Shown here in pieces: positions 50,931-58,523 of a stretch of 64,000 nt of DNA (the stretch's first letter is position 1; each line of letters begins with the position of its first letter). Made by a program: the position numbers and the translations under genes. Origin of the DNA: an uncultured Eggerthellaceae bacterium (GTDB lineage: Bacteria > Actinomycetota > Coriobacteriia > Coriobacteriales > Eggerthellaceae); assembly GCA_910588985.1 (NCBI GenBank), contig CAJURO010000004.1, positions 1-64,000 on the forward strand, written 5' to 3'. The notes beneath the pieces are model-generated. The model saw only the letters and a program-made list of their open reading frames with translations. It did not search any database and had not been told where the DNA came from.

Positions 50931-52118
50931 TCAGATCACAACCATCTCGTGCGTTGACTGGGTGAATACCTCGAATCCCTCTTCGGTGATGACACCAAAG
51001 TCCTCAAGGCGCATCCCGAAAGAGCCTGGAATGTAGATGCCAGGCTCGACGGTGACCACGTTGCCTGCTACAAGAGGGTCCTCATTGCGTGGCGAGAGCA
51101 CAGGCTCTTCATGGATCTCGATGCCAACGCCGTGCCCAAGCCCATGCCCCATACGACCACCGAAGCCGCTCTCTTCAAGCACGGAGAGCGCAAGCTCATG
51201 CGCTGCACGTCCCGTGATGCCAGGTCGCAGCATCGCCTCAACGCTCTCATTTGCATGACGCAAGCACTCCCATGCAGCCTGCATCTGAGAAGATGGCTCG
51301 CCCAGAAAGACCGTCCGCGTCATATCGGAACAGTAGCCTTCCCAACACGCGCCAAAATCCATGACCACGCACTGGCCCGCCTCAAGCTTCTTATCACTCA
51401 CGATCGCATGGGGTGAAGCCCCGTTCTCACCACATGCGATGATGGTCGGGAATGCCAATCCATCTGCACCGTTCTCCAGCATGAATCGATCCAGCTCGAG
51501 CTGCACGTTCCGCTCGGTCATGCCAGGGCGCATGTAATCGACGATATGCTCGAAGGCGGCATCCGTGACCGCTTGCGCAGCCTTGCAACGCCTGATCTCG
51601 AAATCGTCCTTCTGAGCGCGCAGCTTGAGGATGAGGTTCGAGGTCTCCACGAACGGCAGCACCGTCTCAGCCGTGAGCTCCTCATCATTCTGAGGGAGGA
51701 ATGCCCGCTCCAACGCACGAAACTGAGCCAAGCTCATGGAATCCTCGATGCCGAAGCATCGCGCGGTATGTCCCTCTTCGCTCATGCGTGACCGATAGCG
51801 CTCCCACGCTGCATGGATCCATTGGCTGAAGCTCACCACCTCAGCATCGATGCGAAAGACCGTATCAGCCGCCTCGCGCTCCAAGGCGGTCACATAGCGT
51901 GAGTCGGTATGGACGAGCACCTCATCAGCATCTGCGCCTACAAAGGCAACGTGCGCTTGCTCCTCATCGAATACCTGGCGAAAAGCTGTCAGCCATGCGA
52001 TGTTCGCAGTGTCGCGTATGACCATTCCATCAAGACCTTCTTCAGCGCATGCTCGCTTGAGCCGAGATAAGCGCTCTTGGGCGGCCCATATCCCAGGCCT
52101 ACCGATCGCAGAGCACAT
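50931..52118 (-). CDS. M24B family Xaa-Pro peptidase
   Basis: A 395-aa creatinase/prolidase-fold peptidase. The N-terminal domain covers about 150 residues. The dinuclear metal ligands follow in DFGACWEGYCSDMTRTVF, GHGLGHGVGIEIHEEP and TVEPGIYIPGSFGMRLED. It removes residues before proline or cleaves X-Pro dipeptides. The ATG at 52118 lies within the aroQ 3' end (20-nt overlap) and has GGAGG 6 nt upstream, a clear coupled start. It closes the shikimate operon. efp, which often follows pepP in Gram-positives, is not here. Confidence 0.92.
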   Translation of the reverse strand: MCSAIGRPGIWAAQERLSRLKRACAEEGLDGMVIRDTANIAWLTAFRQVFDEEQAHVAFVGADADEVLVHTDSRYVTALEREAADTVFRIDAEVVSFSQWIHAAWERYRSRMSEEGHTARCFGIEDSMSLAQFRALERAFLPQNDEELTAETVLPFVETSNLILKLRAQKDDFEIRRCKAAQAVTDAAFEHIVDYMRPGMTERNVQLELDRFMLENGADGLAFPTIIACGENGASPHAIVSDKKLEAGQCVVMDFGACWEGYCSDMTRTVFLGEPSSQMQAAWECLRHANESVEAMLRPGITGRAAHELALSVLEESGFGGRMGHGLGHGVGIEIHEEPVLSPRNEDPLVAGNVVTVEPGIYIPGSFGMRLEDFGVITEEGFEVFTQSTHEMVVI

Positions 52119-52527
52119 CAAGCGCCTCCAAATACCCCGCGCGTCCCTTGCCTTTGATCTTCGCGGCGACAACCCCGTCGAACACAGAGATACGACGGAA
52201 CTCCTCTCGCGCATCCACATCTGACAGATGCACCTCGACCACAGGCACATCGATGCTTGCCACCGCATCTCTCAGCGCATACGAATAGTGCGTATGCGCG
52301 CCTGGGTTGTAGATCACCGCATCATAGGAGGCATGAGCCTCATGAAGCTTGTCAATGAGGTCGCCTTCATGGTTGGACTGAAAGCAATCAACATGAACGC
52401 CCTTCTCTCGTCCGTACGAGACGACCTCCTCTTCGATGGAAGCAAGCGTATCACTGCCATAGATTGCAGGCTCGCGAATTCCCAGCATATTGAGGTTCGG
52501 GCCATTCATAAGAAGGATCCGCTTCAT
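52099..52527 (-). CDS. aroQ: Type II 3-dehydroquinate dehydratase
   Basis: A 142-aa dodecameric-type dehydroquinase, step 3 of the shikimate pathway. ILLMNGPNLNMLGIREPAIYG carries the active-site Asn and the lid Tyr. QSNHEGDLIDKL, VIYNPGAHTHYSYALRDA and VEVHLSDVDAREEFR complete the signature. The second ATG of the ATGATG start overlaps the aroB stop by one base, and AAGGAGG provides the ribosome site. Confidence 0.97.
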   Translation of the reverse strand: MKRILLMNGPNLNMLGIREPAIYGSDTLASIEEEVVSYGREKGVHVDCFQSNHEGDLIDKLHEAHASYDAVIYNPGAHTHYSYALRDAVASIDVPVVEVHLSDVDAREEFRRISVFDGVVAAKIKGKGRAGYLEALDVLCDR

Positions 52528-53645
52528 CATGCCTCCTTTTTCCCTTCGAAATACTCCTCAAGCGCTTCACGAAGGATCTCGTCGGGGACCTGGACGAGTT
52601 GCCACGAAGCCACATCGTCCATGAGCACGAAGCGAAGCGCTCCTGCACGTACCTTCTTGTCGCCTTTCATGCAATCGACGATCTCATCAATGGGCGCATT
52701 CCAATCTAGGGGGAACAGGCCAAGAGAATCGAGTAGTCCACAAACCGTCTCAGTGAACGCAGCTTCTGCGCCGATCATGCGCTCAGAGAGCAGAAGCGCG
52801 AAGCGCATCCCCTCCGCCACCGCTTCCCCGTGCGAGAATGTCCCATAACCAGAGAGCTTCTCAATGGCGTGCGCAAGCGTATGGCCAAAGTTGAGGCATT
52901 CTCGGATGCCATGGCTCTCAGTTGCATCCTGCGCGACGACGTTCGCCTTGAACACCACGCATCGACTGACCGCCTCGGCAACTTGCTCCTGCTTGCGCTC
53001 GACCATGCACGATGAGGAATCGAGCAGCCAGAAGAAGAACTCATCGGAATCAAGAACGGCTGATTTAGCGATCTCGCCAAGACCGCAACGCCATTCGCGC
53101 TCATCAAGCGTCGAGAGCACATCCGTTGAAGCACACACATACGATGGCTGGCAAAACGTACCGACCAGGTTCTTGCCTGCAATAAGGTTCACGCCTGTCT
53201 TGCCCCCCACCGAGGAGTCGACCATCGATAGAAGCGTCGTTGGAACCTGCACGACCGACACGCCGCGCATATACGTTGATGCCACAAACCCCGCGATGTC
53301 GCCTATCACGCCACCACCAAGAGCAACGACAAGGCAATCACGGCCGAGACCAAGCGCTGCCATTGCCTCCCATATCTCACCTGCGATGCTCAAGCATTTC
53401 GATGCCTCTCCTGCTGGGATGGTGATGTCATCGACGATAAGCCCCGCACCCTTGAGCGATGCTTTGGCGCGCGCAAGGTAGAGGGGGGCTACGTTCGAAT
53501 CCGTAATGACGAGCACGCGGCCGCCCAACTTGAGGATGCCCTCTTCGACGATCGTAGCGCCAAGGCGCTCAAGCACACCGTCTCCAATGCGAACATCATA
53601 TCGTTCCTCATCGGGTATTTGCACGACTATCCTCGTCGTTGACAT
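52527..53645 (-). CDS. aroB: 3-dehydroquinate synthase
   Basis: A 372-aa NAD- and zinc-dependent enzyme that converts DAHP to 3-dehydroquinate. GGGVIGDIAGFVASTYMRGV, VDSSVGGKTGVNL and the zinc ligands in LNFGHTLAHAIEKL with SHGEAVAEGM are all present. It overlaps the aroK 3' end by 19 nt; GGAAGGG precedes its ATG. Confidence 0.97.
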   Translation of the reverse strand: MSTTRIVVQIPDEERYDVRIGDGVLERLGATIVEEGILKLGGRVLVITDSNVAPLYLARAKASLKGAGLIVDDITIPAGEASKCLSIAGEIWEAMAALGLGRDCLVVALGGGVIGDIAGFVASTYMRGVSVVQVPTTLLSMVDSSVGGKTGVNLIAGKNLVGTFCQPSYVCASTDVLSTLDEREWRCGLGEIAKSAVLDSDEFFFWLLDSSSCMVERKQEQVAEAVSRCVVFKANVVAQDATESHGIRECLNFGHTLAHAIEKLSGYGTFSHGEAVAEGMRFALLLSERMIGAEAAFTETVCGLLDSLGLFPLDWNAPIDEIVDCMKGDKKVRAGALRFVLMDDVASWQLVQVPDEILREALEEYFEGKKEA

Positions 53646-54199
53646 AGGATCCCTTCCCCCTTGAGCTGATAGATGACTTGCTGCGAAACAGCATACACAC
53701 CAAGCCCCTTCGTATCGATGGTCACATCAGCTGCGTCCTCATAGGCAGGCATGCGCGAAAGGCAACGCGCACGAGCGCTTTCCAGATCATTGAACAAAGG
53801 GCGCGTTGAGATATCGCTTATCCGGCGCGCTGCGGTATCGGCATCTGTCTTCAGATGCACGGTGTAATTCTTCGTATTCTTGAGGATCTCGATGTTCCTT
53901 TCGCGGCAGACGATGCCACCCCCGCAAGAGATGATGATATGCTCGTCTGAATCCGCGAATGTTTGCAAGGTGAGCGTCTCGATCTCGCGGAACTTCTCCT
54001 CACCATGCTTCTCGAAGATCTCAGAGATGGGCATGCCACACCTCCGCTCGATGAATGTATCGAGATCGAGGCTTGCCACATGACACTCACGCGCGATCTT
54101 CCGCGCAACGCTCGACTTCCCCGCCCCCATGAAGCCGATCAGGAAAACATTCTGGTTCAGATCGTATATAGGGGCAGACTCTCTTTCCATCAATGCCAT
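53627..54199 (-). CDS. aroK: Shikimate kinase
   Basis: A 190-aa P-loop kinase that phosphorylates shikimate. It has the Walker A GFMGAGKSS, the shikimate-binding DLDTFIERRCGMPISEIF, CGGGIVCRERN and the lid RPLF. A short N-terminal extension (about 15 residues) precedes the core. It lies between aroC (9 nt gap) and aroB (overlap), all on minus. Confidence 0.95.
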   Translation of the reverse strand: MALMERESAPIYDLNQNVFLIGFMGAGKSSVARKIARECHVASLDLDTFIERRCGMPISEIFEKHGEEKFREIETLTLQTFADSDEHIIISCGGGIVCRERNIEILKNTKNYTVHLKTDADTAARRISDISTRPLFNDLESARARCLSRMPAYEDAADVTIDTKGLGVYAVSQQVIYQLKGEGILCQRRG

Positions 54200-54208
54200 C
54201 TATCAACC

Positions 54209-55366
54209 CTATCTGCTATACGTTGAGATTCGATCAAGATAGGACAGCATCGATGCTTTCAGATCGGCCATTGAGGTATCTCCGAATGCTCTCGTATACG
54301 CATCGGCGAGGACGAGCGCAACCTCTGCTTCTGCCACAACCGCACACGCTGGGACCGCGCAAACATCGCTTCGCTCACGCGAGGCTTGTGCTTCCTCAAG
54401 GGTATCAAGGTCAACCGTGCGAAGAGGCGTCATGAGCGTTGGTATCGGCTTCATGGCAGCGGTGATGACAAGAGGCTCGCCCGTGGTCATGCCGCCCTCA
54501 AGCCCCCCCGCATTGTTGCTCGTACGCCTGAAATGCCCTTCCTCGAGCACGATCTCATCATGCACGCATGAGCCTGGCAAGCGGGAAACACCGAATCCCA
54601 TGCCGAATTCCACGCCTTTTATCGCAGGAATGGAGAACACTGCGCCGCCGAGCCTTGAGGTGAGACGCTCACCTCCCGTCGCATAGTTGCCAAGTCCCGG
54701 AATAAGCCCTGTTGCGACCACACGGAAGGTGCCGCCTAAGCTCTCCCCTGCCGCAGCTGCCTCATCAATGGCAGCCATCATACGCGCTGAAGCCTCCTCA
54801 TCAGGACAGCGCACTTCAGAGAATTCGACTTGGCATGGATCGATCGTATCCAGATCGGGCGCATCCATGGAGGCATCTCCGATCGAGATGACATAGCTGA
54901 ACACATCTACGCCCACATCACCGAGAAATTCTTTCGCGATAGCGCCTGCCGCTACCCGCGCTGCCGTTTCACGTGCGCTTGAGCGTTCGAGGATATTGCG
55001 GCAATCATCCGTGTTCGTCCTTAAGGCGCCCACAAGATCAGCATGACCGGGGCGGGGAGTCACTTCACGTTGGTATCCATCGGGCAGATTGCCGAAAGGC
55101 GCCATGCGCGACGCCCAATTCTCCCAATCACGATTGATCACCTTCACGCAAACAGGAGCACCGGTGGTCTTGCCGAAACGCACTCCACCTGTAATGATCG
55201 CAGCGTCCTTCTCTATCTTCTGACGATCTCCCCGCCCATACCCTGCTTGTCGCCTGGCAAGATCGGAGTTCAGGTTCGCCTGAGAGAGTGAAAGACCTGC
55301 AGGAACCCCTGTCACAATGGCAGTCAGCTCAGAACCGTGGCTCTCGCCAGCAGTGATGTATTGCAT
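54209..55366 (-). CDS. aroC: Chorismate synthase
   Basis: A 385-aa FMNH2-dependent enzyme for the last step to chorismate. GESHGSELTAIVTGVPAGL at the start, GRGDRQKIEKDA, RPGHADLVGALR, RSSARETAARVAAGAIAK and NNAGGLEGGMTTGEPL mark it clearly. The ATG at 55366 is chosen for the canonical MQYITAGESHG start and the purine-rich GAAGAGAGAAG before it. aroE lies 67 nt upstream. Confidence 0.97.
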   Translation of the reverse strand: MQYITAGESHGSELTAIVTGVPAGLSLSQANLNSDLARRQAGYGRGDRQKIEKDAAIITGGVRFGKTTGAPVCVKVINRDWENWASRMAPFGNLPDGYQREVTPRPGHADLVGALRTNTDDCRNILERSSARETAARVAAGAIAKEFLGDVGVDVFSYVISIGDASMDAPDLDTIDPCQVEFSEVRCPDEEASARMMAAIDEAAAAGESLGGTFRVVATGLIPGLGNYATGGERLTSRLGGAVFSIPAIKGVEFGMGFGVSRLPGSCVHDEIVLEEGHFRRTSNNAGGLEGGMTTGEPLVITAAMKPIPTLMTPLRTVDLDTLEEAQASRERSDVCAVPACAVVAEAEVALVLADAYTRAFGDTSMADLKASMLSYLDRISTYSR

Positions 55367-55433
55367 CTTCTCTCTTCTCCTCATATTGTTCATATGAGAT
55401 TGTAGCAATACTTGCGCGCATCACGCGCTGCAC

Positions 55434-56357
55434 CTAGAAGGAGAAGCCCGCAGCCTTTGCCATAGTTGCAAAAAGAGCATCCATATCCATCTTGAGATCG
55501 ACGTCTTGGACCTCAGAGAGCATCGTTGCTGTGAGCGCTGCTTGCGAGACGAGCATCCCCGCCCCATCGAATGCGCGCGCACCACGCTCACGGGCAGTTC
55601 GAACAAGGGCCGTCTCACCATGCCCATACACCGTGTCCATGATCGTCTGGCCCTCATGGATAAGCTCGGGAGCAAAGGGGGCTGCGTCAGCCTCATTCAT
55701 CCCCAAAGGGGTTGCATCGATGATGATGTCAGCAGATGAGATGGCCTTCGTGGAGGTTTCATAGGTTCCGAACTTGAAGGTCGTCTCATCGTAGGTGGTT
55801 TGAAGGTCGCGATGATGCTTGTCGGGGGGCGGGAGCATGATCGCTGTCGAGACTATGCGCCTGAACTCCTCAAGGTAACGCTCAAGGATCCGACGCGCAC
55901 GCGCACGATCGCGCCCGAGCAAGAGCACCTCATTCGCGCCAGCCACCGCAGCTTCATGAAGGATAGCCAAAGAAGTTGGGCCTGTGCCACACACAGCAAC
56001 GCGTGCATTCGCGAATTCCACGCCCATGCGCTCGAGGAACGAGATGCATCCTGCTCCATCGACGTTATAGCCAAGGAGCTTCCCCTTTGCCCGAATGAGC
56101 AAGTTCACGCCATGAGAGAGCTTTGCGCTTGCAGCAAGGATGTCTGCAACCTCGAATCCGCACGGCTTATAGGGAGTTGTTATATTCACGGAAAGATATG
56201 CATCCGAGCGCAAGAGCTCCAGTGCCTTCTCAGGCGTTTCAATGTCCTGAGCACCATAATCCCAGTCAAGGCCTGCTTCTCGGTAAACAGCGTTGTACAT
56301 GACGGGCGATTTCGAATGCGCTATCGGATGCCCTACGATATAGAGCCTCTCGGTCAT
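55434..56357 (-). CDS. aroE: Shikimate dehydrogenase-like protein, divergent
   Basis: A 307-aa AroE-family NADP dehydrogenase (3-dehydroshikimate to shikimate). The GHPIAHSKSPVMYNA start and the catalytic Lys in NITTPYKPCG are present. The shikimate-binding NTD motif reads NVD (GYNVDGAGC): the Asp is kept but the Thr is replaced. The usual GAxNT is GVNLL. The NADP loop is CGTGPTSLAILHEA rather than GAGGA. An insert of about 40 residues follows the nucleotide loop. It is still the likely pathway enzyme because it sits between yqeG and aroC. Its ATG overlaps the yqeG stop (ATGA), with AAGGAG upstream. Confidence 0.85.
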   Translation of the reverse strand: MTERLYIVGHPIAHSKSPVMYNAVYREAGLDWDYGAQDIETPEKALELLRSDAYLSVNITTPYKPCGFEVADILAASAKLSHGVNLLIRAKGKLLGYNVDGAGCISFLERMGVEFANARVAVCGTGPTSLAILHEAAVAGANEVLLLGRDRARARRILERYLEEFRRIVSTAIMLPPPDKHHRDLQTTYDETTFKFGTYETSTKAISSADIIIDATPLGMNEADAAPFAPELIHEGQTIMDTVYGHGETALVRTARERGARAFDGAGMLVSQAALTATMLSEVQDVDLKMDMDALFATMAKAAGFSF

Positions 56358-56938
56358 TTCTGCTCCTTTTCACTCTTGTTTTCTTGCGATGCACGACTAA
56401 GGTGCACAGCATACTCTCCCACACTTGGAGAGGTGCTCGGGATCGGTTCAGGTTGGCGCCCTTTGAGAAGGGCGCGCTCAAGATTGCGCAACATGAGCGT
56501 ATGCTTCAGGTCAACATCAACGAGCGGTGCGACCATATAGGCTGCCATACCAGCAAGGTGCGCCCCAAGCACATCGGTCATAAGCTGGTCTCCTATGCAC
56601 ACCGTGTTCGCACGCGTCGCATCGATCTTTCGAAGAGCCCGAAGGAACGCAAAGGGAAGCGGTTTCAGCGATTTCGCCACGATGGGCACGTTGATACTCT
56701 CAGCAAGGCGCAAAGCACTCTCATGCCAATTGTTCGAGACAAGGCAGAAGGAGACGCCCATATCACGCGCACGGGCTATCCATGCCATGACATCCCGCGG
56801 AACATCATGCGTTGCACGCGAAAGGATGGTGTTATCGATGTCGAGCAAGACGTGTTCGAAGCCCTGATCGAACAGGTCAGCTTTGATGTCGATCTGTGAG
56901 ATCCGAGAGAAATAGCGCTCTGGCTCGAGCAGCGACAT
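56354..56938 (-). CDS. YqeG family HAD-IIIA phosphatase
   Basis: A 194-aa HAD-superfamily hydrolase. The nucleophile motif is LLDIDNTILSRATHDVP, motif II is CLVSNNWHE and motif III/IV is TVCIGDQLMTDVLGAHLAGM. The substrate is unsettled; the Bacillus and mitochondrial relatives act on phosphoglycerol-type phosphates. Bacterial yqeG often neighbours aroE, as it does here. It starts 28 nt after mltG ends; only a weak ribosome site is visible. Confidence 0.9.
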   Translation of the reverse strand: MSLLEPERYFSRISQIDIKADLFDQGFEHVLLDIDNTILSRATHDVPRDVMAWIARARDMGVSFCLVSNNWHESALRLAESINVPIVAKSLKPLPFAFLRALRKIDATRANTVCIGDQLMTDVLGAHLAGMAAYMVAPLVDVDLKHTLMLRNLERALLKGRQPEPIPSTSPSVGEYAVHLSRASQENKSEKEQK

Positions 56939-56966
56939 AACAATCCGACACTCCTGCGAAGAGACG

Positions 56967-58085
56967 CTAGCCTATCGCAGCAAGATGCTCGTCATAGGTG
57001 ACGCTGAATGAATAGGTGCCATCAGGCTGCGTGTAGAAGTAGAAGTAGTCCGTATCTTCTGGGTCGCAGACTGCTTGCAGCATGATGAGCGAAGGGTTGC
57101 AGATCGGCGTTGGCGGCAAACCAGGGTTCGAATAGGTGCTGTATGACGTATCAGCATGCACCTCTTCTCCTGTAGGGTCATGACCAACCTCATATGCCGT
57201 TGTCGCATCCGACTCGAGATAGGGGCGCGAAGAGGCAAGCCTGTTGTAGAACACCCCTGCCACCGTGGCTGCGTTATCTGCCTTCGCCTCCTTCTCGACG
57301 ATCGAGGCGAGCTTCACCACGTCATATTCGGAGAGCCCCTGCGATGCAGCATAGCTCCAATCAAGGTCCCGCGTTTCGATCTTGAACTGATCGAGCATCA
57401 TCTTCACCACTGCTACCGCATCATCTGTTGCGGTGATGGAATAGGTCTTCGGGAAGAGGAACCCTTCGAGGTTATTGGTGCCCGCCTCAGAGAGGAAGTC
57501 GTAGCTTGCCGCATAATCCGATGCATCAGCGCTTGCCTTAAGGAACGCCTCCTCGGTGATGCGGCCAGCCGTGGCAGACTCGATCGCGGTTGCTATGGCC
57601 TCACGGGTGTATCCTTCGGGCACGGTGAGCACATCAGCTGTTGACCCTGGCCCTTTCACAAGCGCATCTAGGATCTCCTCTTGCGTCATCCCACCCTCGA
57701 ACAGATACGTTCCGCTCATAAGGGAGGAAGCGGCATTCTTCTTGTTGATAAGATCCACAAAGCTCTGCGTATCGGTGATGAGCCGCTCATCAACGAGCGT
57801 CTCTGCAATGGCCTTCGCGCCTTCTCCTTGCGAGACCTCGACAACGACCTTCTGCCCATCAGGAAGAAGGTCGACTTTAGGAGCACAGCTGGTGAGCACG
57901 ACGACGATGACGATTATGAGCGCAACGACGACGCAGCAGGCGATAACAAGAGGCGCCTTCGATTGCTTAGGGCGAATGGCGCTTGTGTCATAGGTTTTGA
58001 ATTCTTGCTTTGCGCGCGCATGTGCATTGCGAGCGGCTCGTGTGGGCTTCGAGGAGATCGGAACTTGCTTGTTGTTGAACGGCAA
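56967..58085 (-). CDS. mltG: Endolytic murein transglycosylase
   Basis: A 372-aa MltG (YceG-like) that cleaves nascent glycan strands at the outer membrane face. A cytoplasmic basic N-terminus precedes one transmembrane helix (VIACCVVVALIIVIVVVL, near 48-65). The LysM-like region (VEVSQGEGAKAIAETL) is followed by the catalytic Glu in LASIVEKEAK. DTSYSTYSNPGLPPTPICNPS near the end is the family hallmark. It starts with TTG, with AGGAGG 7 nt upstream. It follows ruvX by 11 nt in the conserved alaS-ruvX-mltG order. Confidence 0.95.
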   Translation of the reverse strand: MPFNNKQVPISSKPTRAARNAHARAKQEFKTYDTSAIRPKQSKAPLVIACCVVVALIIVIVVVLTSCAPKVDLLPDGQKVVVEVSQGEGAKAIAETLVDERLITDTQSFVDLINKKNAASSLMSGTYLFEGGMTQEEILDALVKGPGSTADVLTVPEGYTREAIATAIESATAGRITEEAFLKASADASDYAASYDFLSEAGTNNLEGFLFPKTYSITATDDAVAVVKMMLDQFKIETRDLDWSYAASQGLSEYDVVKLASIVEKEAKADNAATVAGVFYNRLASSRPYLESDATTAYEVGHDPTGEEVHADTSYSTYSNPGLPPTPICNPSLIMLQAVCDPEDTDYFYFYTQPDGTYSFSVTYDEHLAAIG

Positions 58086-58096
58086 CGCGCTACCTC

Positions 58097-58516
58097 CTAA
58101 TCGTGTTCGCCATGAGAATCAAGCCACGTCTGAAGGAAGAGGCTTGCAGCGATCATGTCGACCTTTCCTCTCATTTTCTTTTCATCATACCCTAAATCAT
58201 GGAGAGTTCGTTTAGCTTCTTGCGAGGAGAGCCTCTCATCGACGAACTCCAAGGGAAGTCCACAACATTTTGCTATCTTCTCCGCTCGATCGCGAATATG
58301 TTGTGCTTGCGGCCCCTCCTCACCTGAAAGGGTCCTGGGAAGGCCAGCCACGAGAAGGTCTGGTTCCCAATCCTCGAGTACCCGTCGAAAGCTCGAAGCG
58401 CACGCCGCGACTTCGGCGCTCGGCAGCACGCATACGGGAGAGGCAATGCGTGCCTGCGGGTCGCTCACCGCGATCCCGCAGCGTACATTTCCTATATCAA
58501 GTGCTAATACGCGCAC
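58097..58516 (-). CDS. ruvX: Holliday junction resolvase-like / pre-16S rRNA nuclease YqgF
   Basis: A 139-aa RNase H-fold nuclease. LALDIGNVRCGIAVSD has the first catalytic Asp, VAGLPRTLSGEEGPQA the second motif, and FVDERLSSQEA with DMIAASLFLQTWL the rest. It processes the 5' end of 16S rRNA in E. coli and has been linked to recombination. It starts with GTG 7 nt after alaS. Confidence 0.94.
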   Translation of the reverse strand: MRVLALDIGNVRCGIAVSDPQARIASPVCVLPSAEVAACASSFRRVLEDWEPDLLVAGLPRTLSGEEGPQAQHIRDRAEKIAKCCGLPLEFVDERLSSQEAKRTLHDLGYDEKKMRGKVDMIAASLFLQTWLDSHGEHD

Positions 58517-58523
58517 TCGCGGC

